From contig NZ_SRPF01000001.1 of NCBI RefSeq assembly GCF_004785685.1, forward strand, positions 1,140,264-1,204,263: 64,000 nt of DNA, in the 5' to 3' direction. Made by a program: the position numbers and the translations under genes. The notes below the pieces were generated by a model. The model ran no database searches. It was given only the letters and a program-made list of their open reading frames with translations, and was not told the DNA's origin. The stretch comes from Marinobacter confluentis (GTDB lineage: Bacteria; Pseudomonadota; Gammaproteobacteria; Pseudomonadales; Oleiphilaceae). How positions within the stretch are numbered: position 1 is the stretch's first letter; each line of letters begins with the position of its first letter. Below, one piece after another: positions 29,666-41,564 of the stretch.

Positions 29666-29869
29666 TAGAATAAAAACGAGCCTGTTAATCGATTTTTGTA
29701 TAAAAAATGCGGTCAGTTATCAGGTTTTCTCAGTAACTCGCTAATTTATTGCACATTTCCGGTGCCAAACCAAGTTACTGTGCACCGTTATATGTTACCG
29801 CCCGAAACAGTCATCAGGGCCAGAAAAGTAACACTCGTCTCATGGATGCTGAGAACGGGCGCGCAAATG

Positions 29870-30811
29870 TCACTTTTTCCTGCCGACCCACTCAATGGCA
29901 AGCACCATAACCAGCCCCAGTAGGGCGAACAGACCGGCCAGAATTAACTGAGGGTCCTGCCCGGCCTGTTCAGCATAGCTTAAGGGACTGATGCTTGCCT
30001 CGTTGAGCGGAACCTCTTCGCCAGAGCTATTGGTTCGCCAGGTCAGGGTTTCTTTCCACGGCCATACTTTATCCAGGGCTCCCACCATGAAGCCGATCAA
30101 CAGCGCCAGCACCAGATCGTGGAAGCGGGAAAAAGCCCAGGTAATCAACCGGGCCACGGATAGAAGCCCGATCAGACAGCCCACTGCAAACACCGCAAGA
30201 ATGGCCAGGTCAGGTGCACGGATGGCATCCAGAACCGGCGCGTACATACCCAGGATCACCAGAATGAAGGACCCGGAAATACCCGGCAGAATCATGGCGC
30301 AGATAGCCACGGCGCCAGCGCCGAAGAACATCGGCAGAGACGGTTCCAGGGGCGTGCCCGACAGCCCCCCGACCCACCAGGCGAAGACAACGCCGAGTAC
30401 AAAAGGCACCAGCAACACCGCACGGGGCGAACGAACCTGGCGGCTGACATGCCACACCGAGGCCACGATCAGACCAAAGAAAAAGCTCCATATCAGGATC
30501 GGATAAGCCTCCAGCGCGTAGCTGATGACAGCCGCCAGGGCGGCAATACTGACCAGAATGCCTGACAGTAGACACAGCAGGAATGTGCCGTCGCAAGCCT
30601 GCCAGAACTGGCGGAAACGACCTTTTAAAAGGTTCTGCCACGCGGCCTCAGGCAGGCCACTGATCGCCTGAAGAAGCCGGAAATAGATACCGGTGATGAA
30701 GGCGATGGTTCCGCCGGAGACACCGGGCACTATGTCAGCGGCACCCATGGCCATGCCACGGAGAAACACCGACCATAGACTGTGATCACGATTGGGAGTC
30801 AGTGGGCTCAA
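29870..30811 (-). CDS. DUF368 membrane protein (PopT-type undecaprenyl-phosphate translocase family)
   Basis: A 313-residue polytopic inner-membrane protein. FLRGMAMGAADIVPGVSGGT near the N-terminus and MILPGISGSFILVILGMY in the middle are the paired motifs of the DUF368 family. Members have been shown to return undecaprenyl phosphate across the membrane for reuse in cell-wall synthesis. The start is TTG, forming a TTGA overlap with the pcm stop, which makes coupling likely. It interrupts the usual pcm-nlpD adjacency. A 204-bp gap to nlpD downstream contains AT-rich sequence but no strong terminator. Confidence 0.85.
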   Translation of the reverse strand: MSPLTPNRDHSLWSVFLRGMAMGAADIVPGVSGGTIAFITGIYFRLLQAISGLPEAAWQNLLKGRFRQFWQACDGTFLLCLLSGILVSIAALAAVISYALEAYPILIWSFFFGLIVASVWHVSRQVRSPRAVLLVPFVLGVVFAWWVGGLSGTPLEPSLPMFFGAGAVAICAMILPGISGSFILVILGMYAPVLDAIRAPDLAILAVFAVGCLIGLLSVARLITWAFSRFHDLVLALLIGFMVGALDKVWPWKETLTWRTNSSGEEVPLNEASISPLSYAEQAGQDPQLILAGLFALLGLVMVLAIEWVGRKK

Positions 30812-31464
30812 CGCACAACCCCACCCAACAGGGGCACGAAGCGGACCGGCTCAACTTCATTGATTTCAAACCTGGCGCCCTTGCGGACAATTTCTGTCAG
30901 CATTTGAGTATGCTCGCCTATCGGCGCCACCAGTACACCACCGTCCGCCAGTTGTGATTTCAGCTCTTCCGGCACTTCACGGGGCGCGGCGGTAACAATA
31001 ATACCGTCGAATGGACCCTTGTCCGGCCATCCCATGCCGCCGTCGGCGTGTTTGAGAAGCACATTCCGTGCGCCCAGGGTTCGCAGCCGGTCACGGGCAC
31101 GATCCTGTAGGGGTTTGATGCGCTCGACGCTGAACACATGGTCAACCAGATTGGCCAGAATGGCGGTCTGGTAACCGGAACCAGTGCCCAGTTCCAGTAC
31201 CCTTGAGGGTTTATGGCGCATCAGAACTTCGGTCATCCGGGCCACAATGTAAGGCTGGGACAGAGTCTGGCCGTAACCGATCGGCAACGCCGTGTCTTCA
31301 TAGGAACGGTGCGCCAGTGCCTCATCCAGAAATATATGCCTGGGCACATTGGCCATCGCTTCCAGCACCTGCTCATCTTCAATACCGGATTCGCGCAGCC
31401 GTTGAATCAGCCGCATCCGGGTACGGCGGGACGTCATCCCGATGCCGTCAAGCTCTGCGACCAT
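30808..31464 (-). CDS. pcm: Protein-L-isoaspartate O-methyltransferase
   Basis: A 218-residue SAM-dependent methyltransferase that repairs isoaspartyl damage in proteins. MANVPRHIFLDEALAHRSYED, LPIGYGQTLSQPYIVARM, VLELGTGSGYQTAILANL (SAM loop) and FDGIIVTAAPREVPEEL are the conserved segments. The ATG at 31464 overlaps the surE stop by 1 bp. It is part of the truD-surE-pcm-DUF368 run. The surE-pcm-nlpD-rpoS cluster is a well-known stationary-phase survival group. Confidence 0.95.
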   Translation of the reverse strand: MVAELDGIGMTSRRTRMRLIQRLRESGIEDEQVLEAMANVPRHIFLDEALAHRSYEDTALPIGYGQTLSQPYIVARMTEVLMRHKPSRVLELGTGSGYQTAILANLVDHVFSVERIKPLQDRARDRLRTLGARNVLLKHADGGMGWPDKGPFDGIIVTAAPREVPEELKSQLADGGVLVAPIGEHTQMLTEIVRKGARFEINEVEPVRFVPLLGGVVR

Positions 31465-32240
31465 CAAAGGCTTCCCTCATCCTGGACCCCGTGATTCAGC
31501 CTCTCGACCCAGTCCTGCAGGGACGGCAGTGCTTCATGGCGAGTCATGTCCACATGCACCGGGGTGATACTCACAAAATGATCACGCACGGCCTGAAAAT
31601 CTGTGCCCTCACCGGCATCACTGCCTTTACCGGCAGCGCCGATCCAGTACCGTGCCTTGCCTCGCGGGCAGGTCATGGGGACAGCGCCCTCGGCCCGGCC
31701 ACGGTGGCCAAGACGGGTCACGCGGAATCCGGCCAGCTCGTCCCACGACACGTCCGGCACGTTCACGTTAAGGATGCAACGGGGCCCAAGGGTCATGGGC
31801 GCAGTGCCTTCCAGCAGGACACGGATAACCCGGGCCGCGGTTTCGTAGTGGAAGTGGCCTTCGTTTACCAACGAAACGGCAATCGCGGGTAAACCCAGAT
31901 GACGGCCTTCCGTTGCCGCTGCCACGGTGCCGGAATAGATAATATCGTCGCCGAGGTTGGCGTGGGTGTTGATGCCGGAAACCACACGGTCGAAAGGCTG
32001 ATCAAACAATCCGTTTACCGCCAGGTGAACACAATCCGTGGGCGTGCCGTCAACGGACTGGAAACCACCGGCATGATCTTCAACCGTCAACGGCCGGTTC
32101 AGCGTGAGCGCGTTACTGGCGCCACTGTGGTCCCGGTCCGGTGCCACAACATGCAATTCGCCCAGGCCCTCGAGCCCGTCGTACAGGGCTTTCAGGCCCG
32201 GCGAATGCACACCGTCATCATTGGATAACAGAATTCGCAC
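31464..32240 (-). CDS. surE: 5'/3'-nucleotidase SurE
   Basis: A 258-residue divalent-metal-dependent phosphatase acting on nucleoside monophosphates and short polyphosphate. [17 protein letters not shown] starts the protein with the metal-binding Asp pair. APDRDHSGASNALTL, VSGINTHANLGDDIIYSGTVAAATEG and SITPVHVDMTRHEALP complete the family pattern. The GTG at 32240 is chosen because GGAG lies at ideal spacing; a GTG four codons earlier overlaps that site. The gene overlaps the 3' end of truD by 23 bp. Confidence 0.93.
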   Translation of the reverse strand: MRILLSNDDGVHSPGLKALYDGLEGLGELHVVAPDRDHSGASNALTLNRPLTVEDHAGGFQSVDGTPTDCVHLAVNGLFDQPFDRVVSGINTHANLGDDIIYSGTVAAATEGRHLGLPAIAVSLVNEGHFHYETAARVIRVLLEGTAPMTLGPRCILNVNVPDVSWDELAGFRVTRLGHRGRAEGAVPMTCPRGKARYWIGAAGKGSDAGEGTDFQAVRDHFVSITPVHVDMTRHEALPSLQDWVERLNHGVQDEGSL

Positions 32241-33309
32241 GATTGTCTCCACTTACTGCCAAATCAAATAGGTCGCCGAGCAATGTTGTTGCGTACTGCC
32301 CCGGTGCCAGCCCGAATGCCAGCGACAGCCTGTCTGCAGCCAGCCATCGCCATTGCAGATCTTCCGGCATCAGGGTCAGTTGACGGCGCTCCGGCTTCAT
32401 CCGTGTGATCGCAAACACCGCTGCAACCTGCGGATGCTCGGACACCACCGCCCTTTCCAGCTCGCCCTGCACGGAGACAGCCTCGGTACCGCCATCACCC
32501 CACAGCGGGCCGGTGATGAATGCGTCCGCCAGACCCGGCAAACCGGGTTCACCATCCAGCAGCGTCTGCCAGTTTCCGACCTCTACGCGATGGGCCAGCA
32601 CTTCATTGAATAACCACGAACGTGCCGCCGAAAAGTACAATACGTTTTTAGACTCGTTACCGCCAGAGGAAGACCGGCCTCGACCCCGCTTTTTACCTTT
32701 ATGGCCGCGGCCGGAAATCATGGTGGCCGGGTCCATCGCAATGGCCTGGTCCAAATTACCGCCCTCGTGGCCAAATCGCTGGGGACCGAAGTAGTTAGGG
32801 CAGCCATATTCGCGCAGTTGCGCCAGCGCAAGGTTGATGGTCTTCTGCTGGCCGCTTACGTTGGTGAGGACTATTTCAAAGCCATTGCCCTGATGGTCAG
32901 AGCGACGCAGTTTTTTCGGAGCCCGGCAGCTTTCGAGTACCGGCCAGGTTTCGGCTACCCGCGCGATCAGTTCGCTGTCTTCACCTTCCAGCCCCGGACG
33001 ATAGACGCTGAACCATTGCCGAGTGACCGCATGGCGGTCTTTCAGTCCACAGAAGCCGACATCAAAAGGCCGACACCCGGCCAGCACCGCCAGCTGTCTG
33101 GCCACATACTCGGTGTTATCGCCGGTTTTCTCGATGCGAAACAGCAGATGCTCGCCGCCATTGAAGCCGGAAACGTCCAGCTTCTCATCCACCATAAAAT
33201 CTGCAGGGCTGGCTTTGAGAACTGCCGTTGCAGCCCTGGTGCCCGATGACGTTGGCCAGTCCAGACGCCAGCGTTCCGGTTCGTCGTTATTCTGCTCTGA
33301 GTCGGTCAC
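32218..33309 (-). CDS. truD: tRNA pseudouridine-13 synthase
   Basis: A 363-residue TruD-family enzyme making pseudouridine at position 13 of certain tRNAs. [20 protein letters not shown] starts the fold, and [18 protein letters not shown] holds the catalytic Asp in the GLKDR motif. [20 protein letters not shown] is the NYFGxQRFG motif. A basic Lys/Arg/Gly-rich stretch ([18 protein letters not shown]) near residues 195-212 may aid RNA contact. The start is GTG, overlapping the ispF stop as GTGA. The 3' end overlaps surE. Confidence 0.94.
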   Translation of the reverse strand: MTDSEQNNDEPERWRLDWPTSSGTRAATAVLKASPADFMVDEKLDVSGFNGGEHLLFRIEKTGDNTEYVARQLAVLAGCRPFDVGFCGLKDRHAVTRQWFSVYRPGLEGEDSELIARVAETWPVLESCRAPKKLRRSDHQGNGFEIVLTNVSGQQKTINLALAQLREYGCPNYFGPQRFGHEGGNLDQAIAMDPATMISGRGHKGKKRGRGRSSSGGNESKNVLYFSAARSWLFNEVLAHRVEVGNWQTLLDGEPGLPGLADAFITGPLWGDGGTEAVSVQGELERAVVSEHPQVAAVFAITRMKPERRQLTLMPEDLQWRWLAADRLSLAFGLAPGQYATTLLGDLFDLAVSGDNRANSVIQ

Positions 33310-33785
33310 AGGCTTTGCGGCTCAAGCAGACAGACCGCCTGGCAGGCTATGCCCTCGCCACGACCGGTAAAGCCCAGACGTTCACTGGTTGTGGCTTTCA
33401 CGCTCACGCGGTTTGCAGGAAGGTTAAGATCTTCGGCGATGTTCAGACGCATGGTCTGGATATGAGGGGCCATTTTCGGCGCCTGGGCAATAATCGTGGT
33501 GTCCACGTTGGCCACTCTGAAACCCTCCTCGGCAACCCGCTCCATCACCCGACGCAGCAGGTCACGACTGTCCGCCCCGGCCCACTCCTCGCTGGTGTCG
33601 GGGAAAAAGTGACCGATGTCGCCCAGAGCCACGGCGCCCAGCAGCGCATCCGCCAGTGCGTGAAGCAGCACATCGCCATCGGAATGGGCCTTGATTCCCT
33701 TTTCAAACGGAATGGATACACCACCGAGGATGACATGGTCGCCCTCACAGAACGCATGGACATCAAAGCCCTGCCCGATTCGCAT
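33306..33785 (-). CDS. ispF: 2-C-methyl-D-erythritol 2,4-cyclodiphosphate synthase
   Basis: A 159-residue trimeric zinc enzyme of the MEP isoprenoid pathway. [10 protein letters not shown] carries the zinc-binding Asp and His, and [22 protein letters not shown] the third ligand. [10 protein letters not shown], and [20 protein letters not shown] near the end, are also conserved. Length is typical. It follows ispD after 42 bp and overlaps truD by 4 bp. Gene order ftsB-ispD-ispF-truD-surE is the standard gammaproteobacterial arrangement. Confidence 0.96.
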   Translation of the reverse strand: MRIGQGFDVHAFCEGDHVILGGVSIPFEKGIKAHSDGDVLLHALADALLGAVALGDIGHFFPDTSEEWAGADSRDLLRRVMERVAEEGFRVANVDTTIIAQAPKMAPHIQTMRLNIAEDLNLPANRVSVKATTSERLGFTGRGEGIACQAVCLLEPQSL

Positions 33786-33827
33786 AATGGGTTCCTTATA
33801 TCGATTGAAACGTGAAACGCAGTGGAT

Positions 33828-34547
33828 TCAGAAGCGGCTGAGCACGAAATCCGCCAGCGCCAGATCGGCCGGTACCGTTATCTTAATGTTATCGGGACGG
33901 CCTTCGACAATACAGGGGAAATAACCGGCCTGTTCTACGGCTGAGGCTTCATCCGTCACAGGAAGCCCGGCAGCCAAAGCCGACTTCAGGGCGCACCTGA
34001 GGATGCCAAACCGGAACATCTGCGGCGTAAGCGCGCGCCAGAGCTGGCTGCGGTCGACAGTCTCGAGAACATCCTGCCCGCCAGCAGCGGTTTTTTTCAG
34101 GGTATCGGTCACTGGCGCCGCCAACAGACCGCCTACCTGATGATCTTTGAGTTCAGTGAGCAGCCGGTTCAGATCATCCGGGTGCAGGCAGGGCCTGGCG
34201 GCGTCGTGTACCAGCACCCAATCATCGGGGCCCGCCTGTCCGTCCAATGCATCAAGCGCGGCGAGTACCGAATCAGCTCGCTCCTGACCACCGGTGACGC
34301 TGGTAACCCGGTCGTTCTGGCTGGCTCTGGTGTCGCACCACCAGGGATCATCCACGCTGATGGCAACGATACAACCCGCCAGAGCGGTGTTATCAGACGC
34401 AAAGCAATCAGACATGCTTTCAATAGCAAGATCAAGAATCAGACTTCCCCGCAGCGATAGATACTGCTTGGGACGGGCAGAGTTCATTCGTTTGCCGGCA
34501 CCTGCGGCGGGGATAATAAGCCAGAGTCTGGGGGTAGTCATGGGCAT
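33828..34547 (-). CDS. ispD: 2-C-methyl-D-erythritol 4-phosphate cytidylyltransferase
   Basis: A 239-residue cytidylyltransferase forming CDP-methylerythritol in the MEP pathway. IIPAAGAGKRMNSARPKQYL is the nucleotide-binding loop. VLVHDAARPCLHPDDL, LLAAPVTDTLKK and VTDEASAVEQAGY are the other conserved segments. Two ATG codons (34547 and 34541) are possible; either gives a normal protein. It lies 26 bp downstream of ftsB. Confidence 0.95.
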   Translation of the reverse strand: MPMTTPRLWLIIPAAGAGKRMNSARPKQYLSLRGSLILDLAIESMSDCFASDNTALAGCIVAISVDDPWWCDTRASQNDRVTSVTGGQERADSVLAALDALDGQAGPDDWVLVHDAARPCLHPDDLNRLLTELKDHQVGGLLAAPVTDTLKKTAAGGQDVLETVDRSQLWRALTPQMFRFGILRCALKSALAAGLPVTDEASAVEQAGYFPCIVEGRPDNIKITVPADLALADFVLSRF

Positions 34548-34573
34548 GGTCGACGTCAGAAAGGCAGAGCGGC

Positions 34574-34846
34574 TTATTGTTCAACCACCAGGAAAAAAGT
34601 TTCGTCCTCGCGGATCAGGCCAAGGTTCATCCGCGCCCGCTCTTCCAGCGCGCCCTGCTGGCCACGAAGATTCTGGACTTCGGCGAACAGACGCTCGTTG
34701 CGGATCTCCAGCTCTTCGTTTTCCGCACGCTGCCCGGCAATGGCTTCCTCCAGACCCCAGACCTGCGCAAAGCTGCCCTCCCCGACCCACAGGCGAACCT
34801 GCAGCAGGATGATCAGCAAAACCATGATGGACCAGACCAACTTCAT
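34574..34846 (-). CDS. ftsB: Cell division protein FtsB
   Basis: A 90-residue bitopic membrane protein of the divisome FtsQ-FtsB-FtsL complex. One membrane helix spans about residues 4-21 and is followed by WVGEGSFAQVWGLEEAI. A coiled coil of heptads (ENEELEIRNERLFAEVQNL) covers residues 38-65, and a periplasmic tail ends in EDETFFLVVE. Length and layout fit FtsB. It is behind the eno terminator, so it may have its own promoter in the 88-bp region before 34934. Confidence 0.92.
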   Translation of the reverse strand: MKLVWSIMVLLIILLQVRLWVGEGSFAQVWGLEEAIAGQRAENEELEIRNERLFAEVQNLRGQQGALEERARMNLGLIREDETFFLVVEQ

Positions 34847-34931
34847 TGCAATTCCGATTACCGTATAGACGACGAATGTTGAGTATAGACCTTACAGTAG
34901 TTTTGCAACAAGTTCTGCTAAGCACTTGTAC

Positions 34932-34975
34932 AAAAAGGCCATCACACTTCGAGCAATTGAAGCGTGATGGCCTTT
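34932..34975 (-). terminator. Intrinsic terminator of eno
   Basis: On the minus strand, 28 nt after the eno stop, AAAGGCCATCAC and its complement form a stem of about 17 bp with one mismatch and an 8-nt loop, followed by five T residues. This separates eno from ftsB. Confidence 0.88.
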
Positions 34976-35003
34976 CCGGTTTCATCAGGTCTGGTCTCTG
35001 GTG

Positions 35004-36353
<1,350 letters not shown>

Positions 36354-36357
36354 TCAA

Positions 36358-36471
36358 GAGCAGGTGGGGTACGGCTTTACGAAACTGTGCGGAGCCATGG
36401 ATGGCGGAGCCCAAGCGACACAGGGATGTGCCGCAAGGAGCGTGTTTCGTAAAGCCGTACCCCGCCTGCTC
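36358..36471 (+). repeat. Long intergenic palindromic element, copy 2
   Basis: Two 28-nt arms (36358-36385 and 36444-36471) pair at 27 of 28 positions with one G-T wobble, around a 58-nt core. The core begins TGTG and ends GCGT. It holds a small hairpin (GCCAT-GG-ATGGC), then CAAGC and ACAGGGATGT, the same ordered blocks as in copy 1 at 17117-17224. The arms have no resemblance to those of copy 1. It lies 35 bp after the kdsA stop and 58 bp upstream of the eno start, in a 207-bp gap without an ORF. Confidence 0.85.
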
Positions 36472-36506
36472 GCTCCCCCCAAAGCAAAAAAATAAAACTT
36501 CCTTTA

Positions 36507-39094
<2,588 letters not shown>

Positions 39095-39134
39095 TCAAGA
39101 TGGGACATCAGATTACCAGAACTCCCCCACCTAC

Positions 39135-40496
39135 TCAATCAGAATCCCGCTCCAAAATCAGGCGCCAGCCGCTGGACGGCGCCTCCCCACAGTACTGCTC
39201 TGAAACCCACAGATGGCCTGCCGCCACCAGCGTTTCATCGCCCCCCAGGCTGTCTGATACCAGCGGCAGCCTGCCCCGCTCCCACGCTGGCACGGACTGT
39301 TCCTGAAGCCATTTTTTCAGCGGCCTGGAAGGGCCACCAGGTCGAACCCTGATTCGCTCCCCGCCCTGTCTGGCATGAACCACCAGTTTCGGTGTGTAGC
39401 GGGGCTCCGGCGCGGCTGGCTCCAGGGACAAATGCCACCCGCCCCAGTTAACAGGTTTACCCGGTTCTAGTGGCCTGGGTTGATCTGCCATCGCCGGTCG
39501 GTCAATAACAAAGTAGAGAGCATTCTGGTGACGACGAAGCCGATAGCCGGTACCCGAATATTCCGGTTGCCGGTCGTCACGGGAATCCATGAATCCGGAT
39601 AGAAGCGCCTGCCAATCCCCCGTTTCGGGGGGTAAAAAACCCTGCTGACTGACCCACCAGCGAATCAGGTTCTTCTGCTCGGCCAGAGTCAGGTTTTTCA
39701 GCGCAGAAATGTCCAGACCGTCATCGTCAGTCCGACACTGGTCGAAATGAATGCGGGCAAGGCTTGCAGCCAGTTCGTCGCCTTCCCGACAGGCTTTCGC
39801 GGTGGCGGCCACCCGTCGATTCAGAAAAGGCCAGCGTTCCCGCAAAGCCGGGATGATGGCCTGGCGCAGAAAATTGCGGTCGAACCGCCGGTCAAGGTTG
39901 CTGGGGTCTTCAAGCCACTGAATACTCAGCTCTTTCGCCCATGCCTCAAGTTCACGACGACTGAAATCAAGAAAAGGGCGATACACAGCGGCCTTTCCCA
40001 TGGGACGCGAAACAGGCATTCCGGCCAGACCGGCAACACCGGACCCACGAAGCAAGCGGAACAGAACCGTTTCTACCTGGTCATCCCCATGGTGCGCCAT
40101 CAGCAGCAGATCGCCTTTGCCCAGGTGTGATTCGAACGCCTCATAGCGGGCGGCCCGCGCCGCTTCTTCCAGCCCGCCGGTCCTGGCACGTTCATCGGCG
40201 GCGGAAACCGGCACGGTTACCCGAACAACATGGCAGTGAATAGCCAGAGACTGGCAAAGTTGCTGACAGAAACGTTCTGTCTCGGGGGCATTTGGCTGGA
40301 GTTGGTGATTAACGTGGATGGCGTTGAGCCGACCTCTGTGACCGAAAAGCCGGGACGCGGTGTGGAGCAAGAGCACCGAATCCAGGCCACCGCTTAGGGC
40401 AACGTAAAGGCCCGAGCAGCTCGGCATTTTGCCGAGAGAGGTCAGCAGAGCTTCGGGCCAAGTGCCTTCGGGGCCGGTGCTACCGGCCCGTGTCAT
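39135..40496 (-). CDS. tilS: tRNA(Ile)-lysidine synthase
   Basis: A 453-residue ATP-dependent enzyme that adds lysine to C34 of tRNA-Ile2 so that it reads AUA codons. [18 protein letters not shown] is the PP-loop (SGGxDS). [42 protein letters not shown] and [23 protein letters not shown] are conserved family segments. The C-terminal substrate-binding domain includes [19 protein letters not shown] and WERGRLPLV. The start overlaps the accA stop by 17 bp. Confidence 0.94.
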   Translation of the reverse strand: MTRAGSTGPEGTWPEALLTSLGKMPSCSGLYVALSGGLDSVLLLHTASRLFGHRGRLNAIHVNHQLQPNAPETERFCQQLCQSLAIHCHVVRVTVPVSAADERARTGGLEEAARAARYEAFESHLGKGDLLLMAHHGDDQVETVLFRLLRGSGVAGLAGMPVSRPMGKAAVYRPFLDFSRRELEAWAKELSIQWLEDPSNLDRRFDRNFLRQAIIPALRERWPFLNRRVAATAKACREGDELAASLARIHFDQCRTDDDGLDISALKNLTLAEQKNLIRWWVSQQGFLPPETGDWQALLSGFMDSRDDRQPEYSGTGYRLRRHQNALYFVIDRPAMADQPRPLEPGKPVNWGGWHLSLEPAAPEPRYTPKLVVHARQGGERIRVRPGGPSRPLKKWLQEQSVPAWERGRLPLVSDSLGGDETLVAAGHLWVSEQYCGEAPSSGWRLILERDSD

Positions 40497-41433
40497 AGCG
40501 GGTCAGGCGCTCATACCGGCGGGCTACCAGATCATCCACCGACATGGCGCTGAGCTCTTCAATACCCTGGGCCAGCACTTCTTTCAGCGACTCTGCCACT
40601 TTATCCGGCGCCCGATGAGCACCACCAAGCGGTTCGGGAATGACATTGTCAGCTACGCCGAGTTCTTTCAGTCGTTCCGCCGTCACACCCATGGCCTCCG
40701 CAGCCTGAGCGGCATGCTCTGCGCTTTTCCAGAGGATGGATGCACAACCCTCAGGCGAAATAACCGCATAGGTCGAATACTGCAGCATGTTCAGTTGATC
40801 ACAGACACCGATGGCCAGCGCGCCACCGGAACCGCCCTCGCCTACGACGGTGGAGATGATCGGTGTTTTCAGACGGGACATCACCGCCAGATTGAACGCA
40901 ATGGCTTCACTCTGGCCCCGCTCCTCGGCACCGATACCGGGGTAAGCGCCGGGCGTATCGATAAAGGTCAGGATCGGCATGTTGAAACGCTCAGCCATTT
41001 CCATCAGCCGCAGGGCTTTCCGGTATCCTTCGGGCCGCGGCATGCCGAAGTTGCGTCTTACCTTGTCCCGCACTTCCCGGCCTTTCTGGTGCCCGATAAC
41101 CATGATTGGCTTGCCGTTCAGCCTGGCTGTTCCGCCCACGATTGCCTGGTCGTCTGCGTAACGGCGGTCGCCGTGCAGTTCATCGAAATCATCGAACATC
41201 ATTTCAATGTAGTCATGGGTGTAGGGCCGCCGGGGGTGACGTGCAAGCCGCGCCACATCCCAGGATTTCAGATCCGAGAAAATGCTTTCCGTGAGGCTGA
41301 CGCTCTTCTTTTTCAGCCGGGCGATTTCATCGGTGATGTTGATGTCGGTGTCATTGCCCACCATGCGAAGCTCTTCAATCTTGGCTTCAAGGTCGGCAAT
41401 AGGCTGTTCGAAATCAAGATAGTTAGGGTTCAT
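40480..41433 (-). CDS. accA: Acetyl-CoA carboxylase carboxyltransferase subunit alpha
   Basis: A 317-residue subunit that, with AccD, transfers the carboxyl group from biotin to acetyl-CoA, the first step of fatty-acid synthesis. [77 protein letters not shown] and [18 protein letters not shown] are clear family segments. It lies about 130 bp downstream of dnaE in the dnaE-accA-tilS-pyrG run seen across Gammaproteobacteria. Confidence 0.96.
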   Translation of the reverse strand: MNPNYLDFEQPIADLEAKIEELRMVGNDTDINITDEIARLKKKSVSLTESIFSDLKSWDVARLARHPRRPYTHDYIEMMFDDFDELHGDRRYADDQAIVGGTARLNGKPIMVIGHQKGREVRDKVRRNFGMPRPEGYRKALRLMEMAERFNMPILTFIDTPGAYPGIGAEERGQSEAIAFNLAVMSRLKTPIISTVVGEGGSGGALAIGVCDQLNMLQYSTYAVISPEGCASILWKSAEHAAQAAEAMGVTAERLKELGVADNVIPEPLGGAHRAPDKVAESLKEVLAQGIEELSAMSVDDLVARRYERLTRYDTGR

Positions 41434-41564
41434 GATGATCCATCATTATGATTACGGGGCGGACATTTGGGGCCGCCAAAAATTGAATTATATCAATAAA
41501 GATAGCAGCGACAGGCCGATCTCTAAAGCGGACCTTCGTATGAGTGCGTTGTACAGGCTCGTTA

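Noticed and set aside
29750..29768. Sigma-54-like promoter upstream of nlpD (minus strand TTGGCACC...TGTGCA)
   Set aside because: The GG and GC elements are 12 bp apart instead of the strict 10, so it cannot be a standard -24/-12 promoter.
29821..29845. Third copy of the palindromic element core (CATGGATG near 29840)
   Set aside because: Only this 8-base block is present. ACAGGGA, CAAGC and complementary arms are missing, so it is probably chance.
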